Shown here one piece after another: positions 31,323 through 44,412 of a stretch of 64,000 nucleotides of DNA. The stretch comes from Rotaria sp. Silwood1 (taxonomy: Eukaryota > Rotifera > Eurotatoria > Philodinida > Philodinidae). The notes below the pieces were generated by a model. That model saw only the letters and a list, made by a program, of their open reading frames with translations, did no database searches and was not told where the DNA came from. The stretch spans positions 62,001 through 126,000 of the forward strand of contig CAJNOP010000198.1 in the NCBI GenBank assembly GCA_905250075.1, written 5' to 3'. The translations under genes were made by a program, and so were the position numbers. Numbering within the stretch: the stretch's first letter is position 1; each line of letters begins with the position of its first letter.

Positions 31323-34176
31323 ATAGTAGCCATAAAAAAAACATACGGAACAGAGAAAAAAGCGACTTTGTTTTGAACATCATTCGTAAACGATAATAGA
31401 TAGAGAGCTGATTTTAACAGTAGAGACAGAGTATGAGGAATGTATGTTTCGGTATAAATTTTGATCAGTTTGATCAAACAGAAAGTGAGAAATAGAAAGA
31501 ACTATTTTTGAAGGTCAAATGGTGCAATAGACACCAGAATCACTCATATATGTCCTTAATAACTCACGCATGATTATTGATTTAGTCCATGTAGAGTAAA
31601 TCAATAAAAGCTGATAGTTTTTCAGGCTTCAAGAAAATATGTTCGATAGATTCGAGCATATCTGCGTGAGATCAGTAGAAATTAGTTAAGCATCATGAGA
31701 AGATGTTACAACTGTGTAATTATGCAAAAATTTTTAAGGTTGAATCATTACGAATGAGAAGAATAAGATTTTAGATTTATTGAATTTACTCTCATGAGGT
31801 TAGCTTAATTATTGATTTCTTCTAGATGAGTGAACCAATGATTTTGAAATTGGTTGCGAGATAATCGTTGCGGCTACATTTTATGAAGATATTTTGAAAA
31901 CCAAAGTAGCGCAACTTGTAGAACAATTCTAGATCTATATGGTACATGCCAGAATATTAGGTGTCCCATGAGAATTTTACTAGCTATGAAACACGGATTA
32001 TAGACATGTCAAAAACATCATTCATGTACTTCGATTGACTCTGATACAGACGGATAGCATGTCTGGTAAAATCATATAATAAATGTCAACTGATAAAATC
32101 ATAAAGTATTATTCAACTTTACCAGAAAACAATAAATGTATCATATGTGATATATATCTCTAATACATTATAAGGTGCTATGTTTCACTCATCTTTGGAA
32201 GAAAGGATGAGTGGATGGGTAGGTAAAGAGTACATCCTCACCCATACCTTCAAAAGCCATCATCAAATAGATGAAAAGATATAAAAACGTTTTTCCTAGT
32301 TGTAGCTCATTTCCTTAAGTTATCTCTGTTCGTACTTTTTTGTATTGAACATGTTTCAGCAAAAGCTAGAATTCGTTGACAATATGACATATAGATTGCG
32401 ATTGAAAAAGAGAATGACAAAACCTATGCATGATTATTCTAAAATATAAACTCAAGACGAAAATGCGTGGAAATGTATTGAAAAGTTAACGTGATATAGA
32501 AATACCACTTCGGACGAGGAAGCCTAGTTTCTGGTCTTCAATTCTTGAAACTACCCACTTGCTGTTGTCGACTTCTTACTGTTAGAATCGGAAAAGTGAT
32601 CGATTTCAAATATTGGCAGAATGAATGTGTAGTCAGAAAGACTGAAGGACTTCTCTATTTATATGGTATTTCTTTTTTCTCTATTTCTCTCGACTGATTT
32701 TATTTGGCGCAGTCTTTTATGAAAAAACATCGATCGAATTTTTGTTTTGATAGTATTTTCATCTAGAGAAATAAAAAATAATCAACATAAAAATAATTCA
32801 GCCGCTACTCTATTAAAAATTCGAAAAAAGACACTCCGATTTTTATTTCTTTTATTTCCAGGTTAGTTCGATGCATATCTATGCAGTAGGCACCAAGGAG
32901 CATGAAAATTTTTGGAAAGAAGAAACACATTTCAAAGAGAAAATTCAATTGTGAATTCCCTTTGTTCAGCTTCCATCCTCAATATTTCAAGGTCTTTCTC
33001 CTGCCATCTCATTTTTTATTTTCTACTGCAGATCCATAAAAAGCTTTTTTGTATGTTTGTACATGTCAATCCAATCAATAACTGGACGAAAATGAAATAC
33101 TTCACCTTGTTTGAGTACTATGTTATCAACATGCGTAGAAACGAAAGAAACATTACTTTTCATAGACAAATTTGGTTTGAAAGCAAGAGATCGATTTTCT
33201 CCATTGACTTTTCTACTCGACAAAATATCATACATGTAAATCATTATAGTGAATAAGAATTTGAACAAGACCTTGAAAGAAAAAATCCGAACGACTTAGG
33301 TTTATTGTTATTGACGATAATTAGTAAGCTTTCTTTGAATACACATTAGTGAGCAAAACTCTCGTGCCCCCAGCAAATCTCAGCTTTCATACGTGCCGGA
33401 GGTCTGAAAATTTGTAAAGCACATACTCTACTAAGAATGCCTATTTTTTCTTCAACTTTTTTAACCAAAAAAAGCTGTCCATTAATTTTTGCATTGTTTT
33501 CTATCACATACATGAGTAATTCTTGATATTTTTATTGGCAACTGAAGCCCAATATATAGTCTTTCGTTACTCAAAAGATCATGAAATTCGCTGCAAGTGT
33601 TCTCTTCTGAGTCTTGGAAGCTATTTGAACTTAGCTAATTGAAGTATTAATAATGCCATTATTCTAGCATAATTTTATGGACTTTGATAAAATTAATAGC
33701 TTGCATAGCTGCAATATAGCCGGAAAAGATGAAGAACTGACTGAACCATGAAGCTTTTTCTTTTTCATAAGCATAAAATTCACACAAAAAAATAAGTACT
33801 ATTCATTATTATCCACCACAATGCATGTTGACTCATAGCCATCGGAGCAAGCTGATGATTTCGATCTACATTCTCAATGGAGTATGTACATAGAAATTTT
33901 CAAATCTCCAGTACTTATGATGCCAGCTGAGATCTGATGTAGAAGACTTCTGCTATCTGTTCATTATTTTCTTCGCTTTCCATCGTTACTTTCTACAAAG
34001 TTAATTGATGACAGACATATATTTTGTACTATAATATATTATGAAATTTTATCCGCAAAGAGTTATCAATGCGATGATTTTTTTTTGCACAAAGATTTGT
34101 CCTAAAATGAAAAAATTCAAGCACCACTGTTGACGTTGTTATTAAAAAAAAAACAAAACAAAAAAAATTTACATAA
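31323..34176. other. Intergenic, no gene recognised
   Basis: Open frames at 32912-33256 (+) and 33023-33268 (-) overlap and neither has recognisable motifs. A G-rich to C-rich switch of about 50 bp lies at 32195-32255. The final bases are the presumed 3' end of the TLK gene. Confidence 0.5.
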
Positions 34177-37100
34177 TTATCTAGGACAAGAAAATGGTGA
34201 ATAAAGCGTAAATGTGGTACGTTTACAATAAGATTTTAAATATTCATCTTCACTCAATTGTAAAACATCTGGACGATCGCGTACTTCATAAGTTAAACAT
34301 CGACGAATAAATAATTTTGCTTCATTTGATACTTGTGGTCGATTTGGAAATTGAATTTCTTTTACATTTAAAATTATTTGATTTTCTAATATAGTTGCTT
34401 GAGATAAATTATGACCATAAGGTTTTCGACCATATAAACATTGATAAAAAATACCTAAAGAAAAACAAAAAAAAACAGAATTCTATTAGTGTAAAACAGG
34501 CGTATAATCTAAACTTACAACCCACACTCCAAACATCAACTTTGGAAGAAATTTTAGGTGGTTTAGGACTTTCGGCAAATACTTCTGGTGGTAAATACCA
34601 ATACGTACCAGCACCTAAGAAAAGAAATAATTTAATTTATTTATTGATTCATTTGTATTTGTTTACCTTGAGATGAAAGGTCTATTCCATTCTCATCAAA
34701 TATATCTTCATACATTTGTTTAGATAAACCGAAATCAGTTATTTTTATTTCACCACTATTAGCTCCTGTTCCCATAAGAACATTACCTGGTTTTAAATCA
34801 TAATGAATCTAAATACAAAAAAAGAATGTAGTATTTTCTTTTTATTGAACAATTAAAGAACAGACCACAGATGGTTTTACTTCTAAATTCAGATATTTAA
34901 GTGCACTAATAATTTGCATAATAATTAAGCGTGCTTTTCTTTCTGGAATTGTTTTATTTTGTTTAAGAAAAAAATCTAAATCATTTCCATCACAATATTC
35001 TAAAACTGTACAAAATGAATCTGTATCAATTTCAAATACATCAAATAATTTAACAATATCTAAACAAAAAAAAAAAAAGTATATATATATATATACATAT
35101 TCTTCATTTCGTTTCTGCCATCGTTTTGATAGAAAACTTACGTTTATGTTCTAAATGTTTATGTATATTATATTCTTGGAGAGCATGCTTTGTATAATTT
35201 ACTTTTTTTTCATCATTCCATTCTTTATTTAATTGATGAATTTTACAAGCAACATAACGTTGTTCACATAAATCAAATACTCGATGTACTTCACTAAAAC
35301 TACCTTTACCAATAAGTGTTAAAAATAAATAACGATCATTAAGAATATTATTTTGATTAAATTTTGAATGATCTTCATGATCTAATCGTTTTAATTCTCG
35401 TATATGAATATTTCTTTCACGATCAAGTTTTTCTAGATTTTGAGTTAAATCATATTCTTCACGTTTCCAAGTTGATTGTCGAAGACGAAGAATTTCATCA
35501 TATTCAAACCAATCTTGTAATGTCATCACCGATGATGAAGAATTTGAAATAAAAGACGAAGATGAAGATGACGAACTACTACTATCATTTAGAGAGTTAA
35601 CATCCATAGGAAATGACCAAGATTCATCATTTGAATTATCAGGAAATAATTGTGATTGATGATAAGATGAATTTATTAATGATCCATTATTTAATTTTCC
35701 ATTGAGTGATGTACATTTTTGTTGACTAAAATAAATAAAATTCATTTGTTATTATAAAGTCAAAGTTTGGTCTTGTATTATGGACGTATCTAAAAAGACA
35801 TATTCCTTCGTCCCAGTGGCGTACGCAGAAATTTTTCAAGGGGGGGCCGGCCCTGGCACAAAAAATTTTTTATCACGTGAAAATATTTTTTCCTGTACCC
35901 CCCTCCAGGACTTTTTCGTCTCAAGGGGGGAGGGGGGCCCGGGCCCCCTCGGCCCCCCTCTGCGTACGCCACTGCTTCGTCCTGTGAAAGATTACAATAC
36001 TCGAATGAAATTATCAACTGAAAGGTTTCAAAAACAAAAAACGAAGATAATGTTATTTTCAGCGTGACTCTTTTAGAAGAACAGTCTCTTCATCTTCGAC
36101 AAATATATTCCGAGTCGTGTGCATACTTAGGCATAATGAACAATTACTGTACAAGCTTATGCTTCGATTTGATCTCATAGAAGTTTTATTCATTGTCAAA
36201 TAATTTACTATACGTCTCTTCTAACAAAATCTTATTGTATTAGAATATGCTCTGAATTAAAGAAATAATTCATTGGATATAATCGAAAATCTTGTTATTT
36301 TTAAATTCAACTGTTAAATATCATTAGAAGAGAAAGGAATGTTTTTTTTCATTTCCTATTATCAACGAACTTTTGTATTGTAATGTAAAAATCTTCACTA
36401 AATTAATATTCTGAGATTTTCTTTTTTTCGCAAGGCTTTGTAATTGAAACATTAAATTTATACTTAGTTAATGATTTGCTAGTTGAATTTGTTTTTATTC
36501 GTTTCGATTTCTTTTGTAAGGCATACGTTGAACTAAGTATATCTTGAAAATTGAAATTACTATTACTATTATTTGTTTCATCAATCATCATTGTCATCAT
36601 TAATTGTTGTTGTAGTAGAAATGTTTTCTTTTTTGTTAAAAATTTTCGTTTTTTACCAAGATTTTCCTTAGTTCGTATTAATTGTTCATGTGCACGTTGT
36701 TTTTCCAAAAAACTCGTTCCATCAACCCATTGTTCAACAAAAGATGTACCTTGTCGTTGTGTTATAAATTGACCAAGACGTAAACGATTTTCCATAGCTT
36801 TTTTTCGTGCTTGTTTTTTTTCAAGTTGAGATTTTTCAATAAATAATGTACGAGTCATATTTAAGCAACATTTTGTTGTTTCAATTGTTGATTGATATTG
36901 ATGTTGAATATCTAATTTAGCACGGTGTAATTCATTTATTTGTGCTATTAGTTTTTCTTTTTCGATATCATATTGAGAATTATATGCAAATAATGAAAAT
37001 GAAGGTAATGGTTCAGTTTGAATCAATTTACTATTATTACTAAGCAGTACAACTGAATTGTTGGACGGCATCATTTTTGGAAAGAACATAGGTATAGAAA

Positions 37101-37704
37101 TTGATCGTTTTGTCGGTATTGAAGATGTAAGAAATGCACAGGAATCATTTTTTGGTTGTTTTCGTTTACGAAATTGAGTTTTATTTATTGAGTTTAACAT
37201 GGATGATGGATACAATAGAGTATTTGATGTATGGAATGAAAATTTCGGATTAGATGAAAATAAAATTGTATTGGACAACGTTGATGATGATAATATTTCC
37301 ACTAAAACATCATTTGGTGTTTTCAATTTCTCATTCCTTTTTAATCAAAACAAAAAAAAAATAATAAAACATTTATAAAATATGTTATTTAAAGAATGTA
37401 TTTTATTAGAATTCTCTATCGAGTTATAGAAATGACTTATAAATATACAAAAATAAAAGTACTGAAACACTTTTTTCTTCATCAAATATATAATTATCAT
37501 GAAGGTTAAAATAGCTAGAACATACGTAGGAAAAATGGATACAATTTGCTCTGTTTGTTGCGACGAATATGTCAACGGTATTGAACTAGTTGGTCGATGA
37601 AATATCTGACAATCATCTTGATTGTGTTTAGAAATGTCAGATAAATTTGAAGATAATATTGCTGGATAATGAAGAAATGGATATTGAGACTCGGTATTAT
37701 TCAT
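34177..37704 (-). CDS. TLK2: Tousled-like kinase (TLK)
   Basis: A nuclear Ser/Thr kinase, known in animals to phosphorylate the histone chaperone Asf1 during chromatin assembly. 760 aa in seven exons: 37704-37526, 37336-36527, 35725-35142, 35059-34866, 34808-34667, 34614-34519 and 34454-34177. The total is 2,283 nt with all junctions in frame. Residues about 180-300 hold a coiled-coil region with [20 protein letters not shown], which matches the conserved TLK central block. A Ser run precedes the second conserved block ([14 protein letters not shown]). The kinase domain (about 462-740) has [35 protein letters not shown] and [11 protein letters not shown], all typical of TLK. Length is close to human TLK1/2 (about 770 aa). 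TLK1 and TLK2 cannot be told apart here, so the symbol stands for the family. Intron 2 (801 nt) carries a hAT-like MITE. Confidence 0.93.
35814..35974. mobile_element. hAT-like MITE inside a TLK intron
   Basis: 161 bp, bounded by CAGTGGCGTACGCAGA and its exact inverted complement (16-bp TIR), with a perfect 8-bp duplication CTTCGTCC at 35806-35813 and 35975-35982. The interior is GC-rich with GGGGGGG, CCCCCC and GGGGCCC blocks. It differs in TIR sequence from the element at 24537 but has the same architecture. It lies in intron 2 of TLK and does not touch the splice sites. Confidence 0.88.
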
Positions 37705-40126
37705 ATCAATGATAATAAACTAAAAAAATAAAACGCACTAAGTCACGAGCATTAATGTCATTGCTATTATCAATTTTACATCAAAGAGCAATGAGTGCAA
37801 TAATAGAACACACTCATATGGAAGAAGAAAGAAAGAAAAAGTGTAGAATCACATGATAGACGTATAAGTATCTATCGTGGCAAGGCAAAGCAAAATATGA
37901 AACGAGAGAATATGTGAGGAAGACCATCAATCATCACCTTAATACACGAGTGGCAGTATGTAAAACAGTCTATCAACATCAATTACGTAAAGAGAAATAC
38001 TCCATCGTCAATAAGTACAACTGATGGTTTGACGAGCAAAAAAAGAGGCAAATGACGATTGATAGACGTATCGAAAAAAGAGTAGGATGTTTATCTTTGA
38101 TAGTCACCATCACCATAACCAAAGGTTCTTTTCATTTGCTCAAAGCATTTGAAATATCAAACGATGATGAAATGTACATGAAATAGTTTTTTTAATCGTT
38201 GCATTGCCGAATATGAAACAAGAAAGAAAAAAGAGAGAGAAAATAAGAACATGTATGTATGCAATCTAGAATATAGACATGACAATTGTCAGGTATCAAT
38301 AAAAAGAAAAACAAAAGTTATCAATCATTGTTTCTATAAAAAGAATAATACAAAACATAACATTACAATAAGAATTTTTTTAATCAAAATATATTTAAAA
38401 AAAACTTTATCATAAATTCACAATTATTTTTTTTTTACATAAAACTATTTTTATAAGATAAAAGAAAAAACGATAAATTAAAAGAATCTCCAGACAGGAG
38501 GATATCGCGCGAAAAGTATTTTATATTCTTACATATAAACGTCTGATTTACTCTCAGACTTATTGTATTTCATGAATGACCACAAAAACTAATATCATTC
38601 ATTACTGATAATAGATATGTAAAGTACACCTTAAATAGCACGACAATAAAAAACTGAAATATGTCCATATCTATCAAGTCAAATGGTCTAAGTTTTTGAT
38701 TAGCACTAGAAGTTTATTTAAAGCTTTTTTTTTTTACACAAATAAGATAAGCAAATACTACTATCAAGTAGTATTGTTGATATCATGAAAGCAATTCTGC
38801 CTATTATCAGGTAAGAAAAATACGTATGAAGCGTTTAAGAGATAATTTTCAGTTGTCATGTAACGAGGACACTACTCACAGTTGTACTTACTGTTTGAGC
38901 TCATATTGAATTCATAGACCAGTCTCAATAAGAACAATAAAAGCCTAAAAGAATTCGTCCTCAATGACCTTTGACACTGAGTTAATAAGACCGGTCTACC
39001 GGATTTTTTATACTCCACAGAAGATCGAATGACTCTTAGATTATTCTGAAAGTTTCAGTCAACAATAATGTTTCTTCGTCAAGATATTGAATTTACAAAA
39101 ATCGAATTTATTTGAAAACTCAAAAACTCAACGAAGAAACATTTTTTTCGGTTGAAACTTTCAAAATATTCTGAGAGTCACTAAACCTGTCTATAGGCAA
39201 AATTTTTGGTTGAAATTCCGTTATTCCATCTACTGAGGCATATCTACTATTTTCACTTTGGCCTGTTCGTAAGTCCAAAGAGCGAATATCACTTGGGTTA
39301 GTTTCTTCGTAACAGAATAAAAAGAAAATATAAAAAAATGAACTTTATCAATGATACAATATCGATATATGAAGAGCGAATTTTCAGAAATATTTAGTTT
39401 ACAAGTTAATGGTTACAATTGTTTTCGAATTTTCAATACATGGAACACTGTTTTTTGCAATGAAATTGATTCTCTATGGACTGCAGTAATATTTCATTAA
39501 AAAATTCACTTACTAATATTGTTCAATGATTTTGAATAAATTTTAAGATGAAAAATGTTGAAATCGATATCATGTAATAAAAGTAAAACTCGCTGTAAAT
39601 AGAGACGAAATGCAAGGTAAACTTGAATATAATTTATTTTCAATCAACTTATATCAGATGATTGCAGATAAATATGACTAACTTTGTGTTTTTTTCTAAT
39701 AAAATATTTACGGAAAGACTAAATTATGCTATTAAAAAAATATTATAACAATGAAAATTATCTCTTTTGGATCGACGGAGTCTTTATTCGTGATTTAACT
39801 TTCTAAAGATCTTGTTTTGAAAAGTGTTCAAATCTATGATCATTAAATGTTATAAAAACAACTTACTGAATCAAGAGAAAGACACTTGACACTTTATACG
39901 ATGATTATATTAAATTATTGAATCATCATAAATTCAATAAATCTAAATAATAAATGTAATTCTATTTTATACACGCACATAATAACATATTTTGCTAATA
40001 ATTAAACTTGATGCTAAATGAATAAGATGTATTATATTGTCAGAATTGTTCTTATATGACATTGTACGAATAAATTTCTATTTTATTAATTATATAATTC
40101 CAAAGACATTTATGTTCATAAAACCA
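37705..40126. other. TLK 5' flank and intergenic, one hairpin
   Basis: No gene recognised. Near 39024-39085 and 39117-39185 there is an imperfect inverted repeat of about 60 bp containing CTGAAAGTTTCA and ATGTTTCTTCGT on the left arm. No flanking duplication is evident. Confidence 0.5.
39024..39185. repeat. Imperfect hairpin with about 60-bp arms
   Basis: The arms align over GTGACTCT/GAATGACTCT, GAAAGTTTCA and AATGTTTCTTCGT with some mismatches, separated by about 30 nt. Homology stops at both outer edges, so it may be a remnant of a larger foldback element. Confidence 0.45.
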
Positions 40127-41003
40127 TTAATGAACACTATATTCGGATGTTTCTTCATATTGTTTTCGATTTAAAATAATTCCATTAGTTTGAGGATTTA
40201 ATATAGGAATAGAACTGTCTGAATAAATAATACTTATCAATATTATATACATTAAGATTAAATTAATACTACAGATAATCCAACAGTAAGAATTGTTACA
40301 ATTGTTTATATAAGATAATATTGATTTATGATTTACAGATGAAAAACAATACAAAAATAGATTATATTGAATCAAACTAAATCAAATAGAATAATAAAAA
40401 AAGTTTCAAAAATCATTATATGATTTAGTTGACTTTAATATCATTGCATAAAATTATGTTTCAAAAAATGGTTAAAGTAAACATTAATTCTTTTTTTTTT
40501 TCTATTACGCATTCACAATGAAGGAAGAAAATATTCTTCTGTTTTGACTATTAACTAACCATATTTTGTGCTTGTAAGCACATGCAGCAAAGAACGATTA
40601 AAAATAGACAAGGTGTCCTACTTAACAAAATGTACTTTACTTTCGTTTTTCTTTTTTGCTTCATTATGGGTTCAACAGAGTACGTTTTATTATTCCTTTC
40701 AAGTGTTGTCAGAAAAATATATATATAAATCGAATAGATTCAATTGAATATTTTTAATTACTTGGCATACATATTTCTACGAGATTTTGAGTATACATAA
40801 ATAATCCGTAAATCATGTTTTTTTTTTTCTATCGGTTTTTCACACAATCCATTTAAAAAAGGAATTAACTTGATTGTATCATGAATAGCTTGCATATAGA
40901 AATAACTGGCACTGCTATTTTCATTAGTTGAAAGACGACAAATAACTTTATCAAATAATATAAAAACCAAACAACCAGGCTGTTGCCAATTCTCAGTGAT
41001 CAT
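40127..41003 (-). CDS. Possible two-exon membrane protein, unknown family
   Basis: I do not recognise this protein. Model: exon 41003-40771 and exon 40376-40127, 160 aa, GT-AG intron of 394 nt, total 483 nt in frame. The first part is globular-looking with several Cys. The second has a hydrophobic stretch of about 20 residues (CWIICSINLILMYIILISII), consistent with one membrane pass, followed by a short polar tail ending near EETSEYSVH. An upstream exon is possible because the first frame is open for a few codons before the ATG. No homologue came to mind. Confidence 0.4.
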
Positions 41004-41159
41004 CAAAATTTTTTCATTACATATTGACTTTCAAGATAGTCATTTGATAGAGAAAATCAAGGTCGATTTCTCCAGATGATTAGATTGGAATATTATCAGT
41101 ATTTTTTTGAGACCCTGGAAATCGACCAATTGACCACTGGTCAGTCTAAAATGACTTGA

Positions 41160-41580
41160 TAATGGGTGTTTCATAATAACTGATGATAAATTGTTAATAA
41201 CATTTTTCATGGTTTTTTTTTTGTTGACGTAGAGAGCTGAAATTTTTATCACATATACATCGAATCAAGATCTTTTATTTCTGAAAGTTGCAGCTCTCTA
41301 GCTATAACTACCAGTGAAATACGTATATTGGCAAGACTAAAATCATAAATTTTCGTACTTGATTTTTGCCCCATTTTTCACAGGGAAAATTGATGTATTT
41401 CAATTTATCGATGTATTCCACCACTAGTTAAAGCTAGAGATCTGAAATGTTCAGAAATAAAAGATTGTGATTCGATTTATATTTAATAAAACTTTCAGCC
41501 CTCTACACCAAGAAAAAGTATTAAAAGTATCATTAACAATTTATCATTAGTTATTCTGGGACACTCTCTATATATACGCG
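41160..41580. mobile_element. Inverted-repeat element with TA ends
   Basis: Arms at about 41160-41340 and 41395-41580 are imperfect inverted copies. Shared blocks are ATAACTNATGATAAATTGTTAAT, GAGGGCTGAAA/GAGAGCTGAAA, ATCTTTTATTTCTGAA and CTCTAGCT. A TA dinucleotide bounds both outer ends, as for mariner/Tc1-type insertions, but the extreme ends are diverged. No transposase. Confidence 0.5.
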
Positions 41581-41998
41581 TGTTTGACACAATAGGAAAA
41601 AAACAAATTTCAGTCAAGAAAAAGATCGCAAAATAATATTTATGCTTTAAAGAACCATGTCGAACTAGGTGACCTATTCCGGATAGAGAGGATGTGAATG
41701 TGAGTGTATCTTTCTTTCAAGCACACGCACACTCCAACTGTGAAATAATTTCTTTTGTAGTGTGACACGCTGTGACGTGGTGGGTAATGTCTAAGGAAGT
41801 TTGGTGTTCGATTACGACTTCTATGGTCGACACTATTGAAAACATGACGCCTCATTATCAGTGAAAAATGGTGCTAAATCATTGAAAAATAACATTTTTT
41901 TCTCTCTCAAAGACAAGATGATCGGAGATCTGAAGTATATGAAATTGTAGCCTGTGAAAAACTCTATAAAACTGCAAATAAGAAAATGTTTTTACAAA

Positions 41999-42555
41999 TA
42001 CTTAGGGCATACCAAAAGTCTTTACGGAGCTCTATCAATCTCTTGTAGAATGCTTGAAGGACTTTTCTTTTTATATAGACTGATAGTAAAAACGAAGCTC
42101 TACATTTCTACATTATTTGATCTTTATTCATCTAATATCATAATAATAAAATTTCCATCAGACTTGTTTAGCTGTGATATGTAACAATAACATTAGTCAA
42201 TATTGGCTTCAATGTGGATGTGGGTGGGTGCGAGCGTGAGTAGTGGGTGTGGATGCAGGTATGAGTGTGAACTTTTCGTGTGAGTGTAACACATAGTCCC
42301 ACCCACACCCACACTCATCCGCATCTATACCCACACTCACATTGAAGACAATATTGACTAATGTTATTGTTACATATCACAGCTAAACAAGTCTAATGGA
42401 AATTTGATTATTATGATATTAGATGAATAATTATCAGATAATGTAGAAATGCAGAGCTTTGTTTTCACTATCAACCTATATAAAAAGAAAATCTCTTCGA
42501 GCATTCTACAAGAAATTGATATAGCTCCGTCAAGACTTTTGGTACGCCCTAAGTA
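41999..42555. repeat. Large foldback with G-rich/C-rich core
   Basis: Two arms of about 210-215 bp, roughly 85-90% alike by eye, in inverted orientation (41999-42211 and 42345-42555), both beginning TACTTAGGGC reading inward. Between them the plus strand is G-rich (GTGGATGTGGGTGGGTGCG type, 42211-42270), then a short spacer, then C-rich (CCCACCCACACCCACACTC type, 42298-42345), itself a degenerate inverted repeat. The arms encode similar short frames on opposite strands, but the differences are mostly amino-acid changing, so coding constraint is not supported. No target duplication found. Confidence 0.75.
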
Positions 42556-43578
42556 GCAGCAATGCAGGCAATACCAGTGGATAGAAAGTTGAATAGACTG
42601 ATGCTGGTATGAAGAATACAACTAATCAAAGTACTAGTGGCCAACAAAGTTCAGCAGACGAAGGTAGTAGTAGTGGAGGCACTGGTATGTTTGCTTTTTC
42701 ATTGAGTAGTACAATTTGTTTTTGAAAAACGAAAATAAAATCATTATATAGTTTTTTAAAATATTTTATCGTTTTTTTTGAAGGTATTGGAAGTGCTTTT
42801 GAGGTTAAATTTACATGTTAGTGAACTTTCTTGATAATTATGCTCTAAGAGAACGATGATATATTTTGATAACAGCTACGCTAGTATGAATAAATAAATG
42901 AAATTATTTCATATCACAAAAAAAAAAAACAGACAAATTAGTCAGATATTGAAACGAAATAGGAAATAAAAAGACTTTTACTGATTGACACGTTATAAAA
43001 TTGATGACCTTCGAACAATACTAGTATAAATGATTGATGATGATATGCCATTAGTACCAATGTGTAGGCAATTGCAACATGTCATTAGTAAGAGTATAGT
43101 TAACTCGTTGAATAAAATGTATCAAATGAGATTCGATCTCTATTCTAACAGAGTAAAAGACAGAAATTTACTACCCAATTACACATACTTGTTGAATTCT
43201 TCCTTCCATTATCATATTAATTCGTATTAAAAAAAACGTATTTATTTTTATCAGAGCTTGTTCATGAAGTTATTTGAATACAAAAAAAAGCAATTCCTTT
43301 TTTTCTGGTTTTTCATATACATCCTAAATAAATACATAATACAATTTTACATTAAAATTTCATCTCTTCAGATAATGATTATGAATTCTTATTTATAGAC
43401 AATGAAAATAATTAATTTTACTAAATAGTTAATTTTTTTAACAACGAATGTTTTAGTCGACATAAGAATGAAATTAATTTTCATTTAGAAAATAAGAATA
43501 AAAACAAGAATTATATAAGTTTAACACTATTAATAAATAAAATTTGAATAGCAAACGTTTGCAACATACTTTCTGTGG

Positions 43579-43690
43579 TAAGAAAGAATACATCATCCAA
43601 ATTTTCCTCTTAGAAGATGCATCATTTGATTCTCTAGAAACTTCTGTATACTTGTTTTTTTTTAAACAATAGAATATCAATATTTTATAA
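43579..43690 (-). repeat. Exon-like segment, inverted partner of 44304-44412
   Basis: On the minus strand this 112-bp segment resembles 44304-44412 on the plus strand at roughly 75%. The translated frames share EVS-x-ESN, Ser/Lys-rich residues and WMMY at matching positions. Family unknown. Confidence 0.4.
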
Positions 43691-44303
43691 GCTGTAATTC
43701 CCGACTCGGTTAATAGAATTTACTTTCTGAATATTTTTCATTATTCTTCCAATGTTCTTCTCAAGTTATGAACAACTTTGCAAGAAACTTTACTTTTATG
43801 ATTTGAGTCTGCACAAAATGCTCTTTCAGTAGTGCTTGTACATATTTGATCATAATCTACATTTGTTTCACGACTACAACTTATCCGAGCTTCTATAATA
43901 AAATCGACTGTTTGTCAAGAAGTAAAATTCTTCTTTGAACTTGGTCGTTCTACCAAGTTATATCTGGTCGTCAAGTAAAGCAACAAAAGAATTTTTCATA
44001 AAACTCTGCAAATACGAACTCGATATAGCTATAAATGACGTCTCTAGGATGTCTGTCAAAACACTGAGTCAACTCTAAAGAAAATTTCTCTATTCTCAAA
44101 AAATAAAATGTTATCGAATATCAACAATATGCGTTTGAAATACATCATAAATATACACAATCGGCAGACAGTTATCAAACGTTATCTCGTATATAATTGT
44201 TTCTTGTTTTTCAAAAAAAATAAATATTCGTTTCTATAAAAAGAATACATCACTAAAAAGTCGTTGGAAAGTAAGTTTCAATTACTAAGTTATAGAATGC
44301 ATC

Positions 44304-44412
44304 TTATAAATAATTGATGTACTATTGTTTTAAATAAAAGTTCATAGAAGTTTCTAGTGAATCAAATCCTTCATCTTTTGATAAGAAACTTTGGATGATG
44401 TATTATTTCTCA
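44304..44412 (+). repeat. Exon-like segment, inverted partner of 43579-43690
   Basis: Plus-strand copy. An acceptor-like AAATAAAAG precedes a frame reading FIEVSSESNPSS and then LWMMYYFSARRY. It lies 190 bp upstream of the P450 relic but is not part of a P450. Confidence 0.4.

Noticed and set aside
32912-33268. Overlapping 114-codon (+) and 81-codon (-) frames
   Set aside because: No motif, no splice partners and no composition change from the flanks. The minus frame looks slightly more protein-like but cannot be assigned.
41954-42621. Two similar short proteins encoded on opposite arms of the 42-kb foldback
   Set aside because: They exist because the arms are inverted copies. Most differences between them change the amino acid, and neither has a motif, so coding is not supported.
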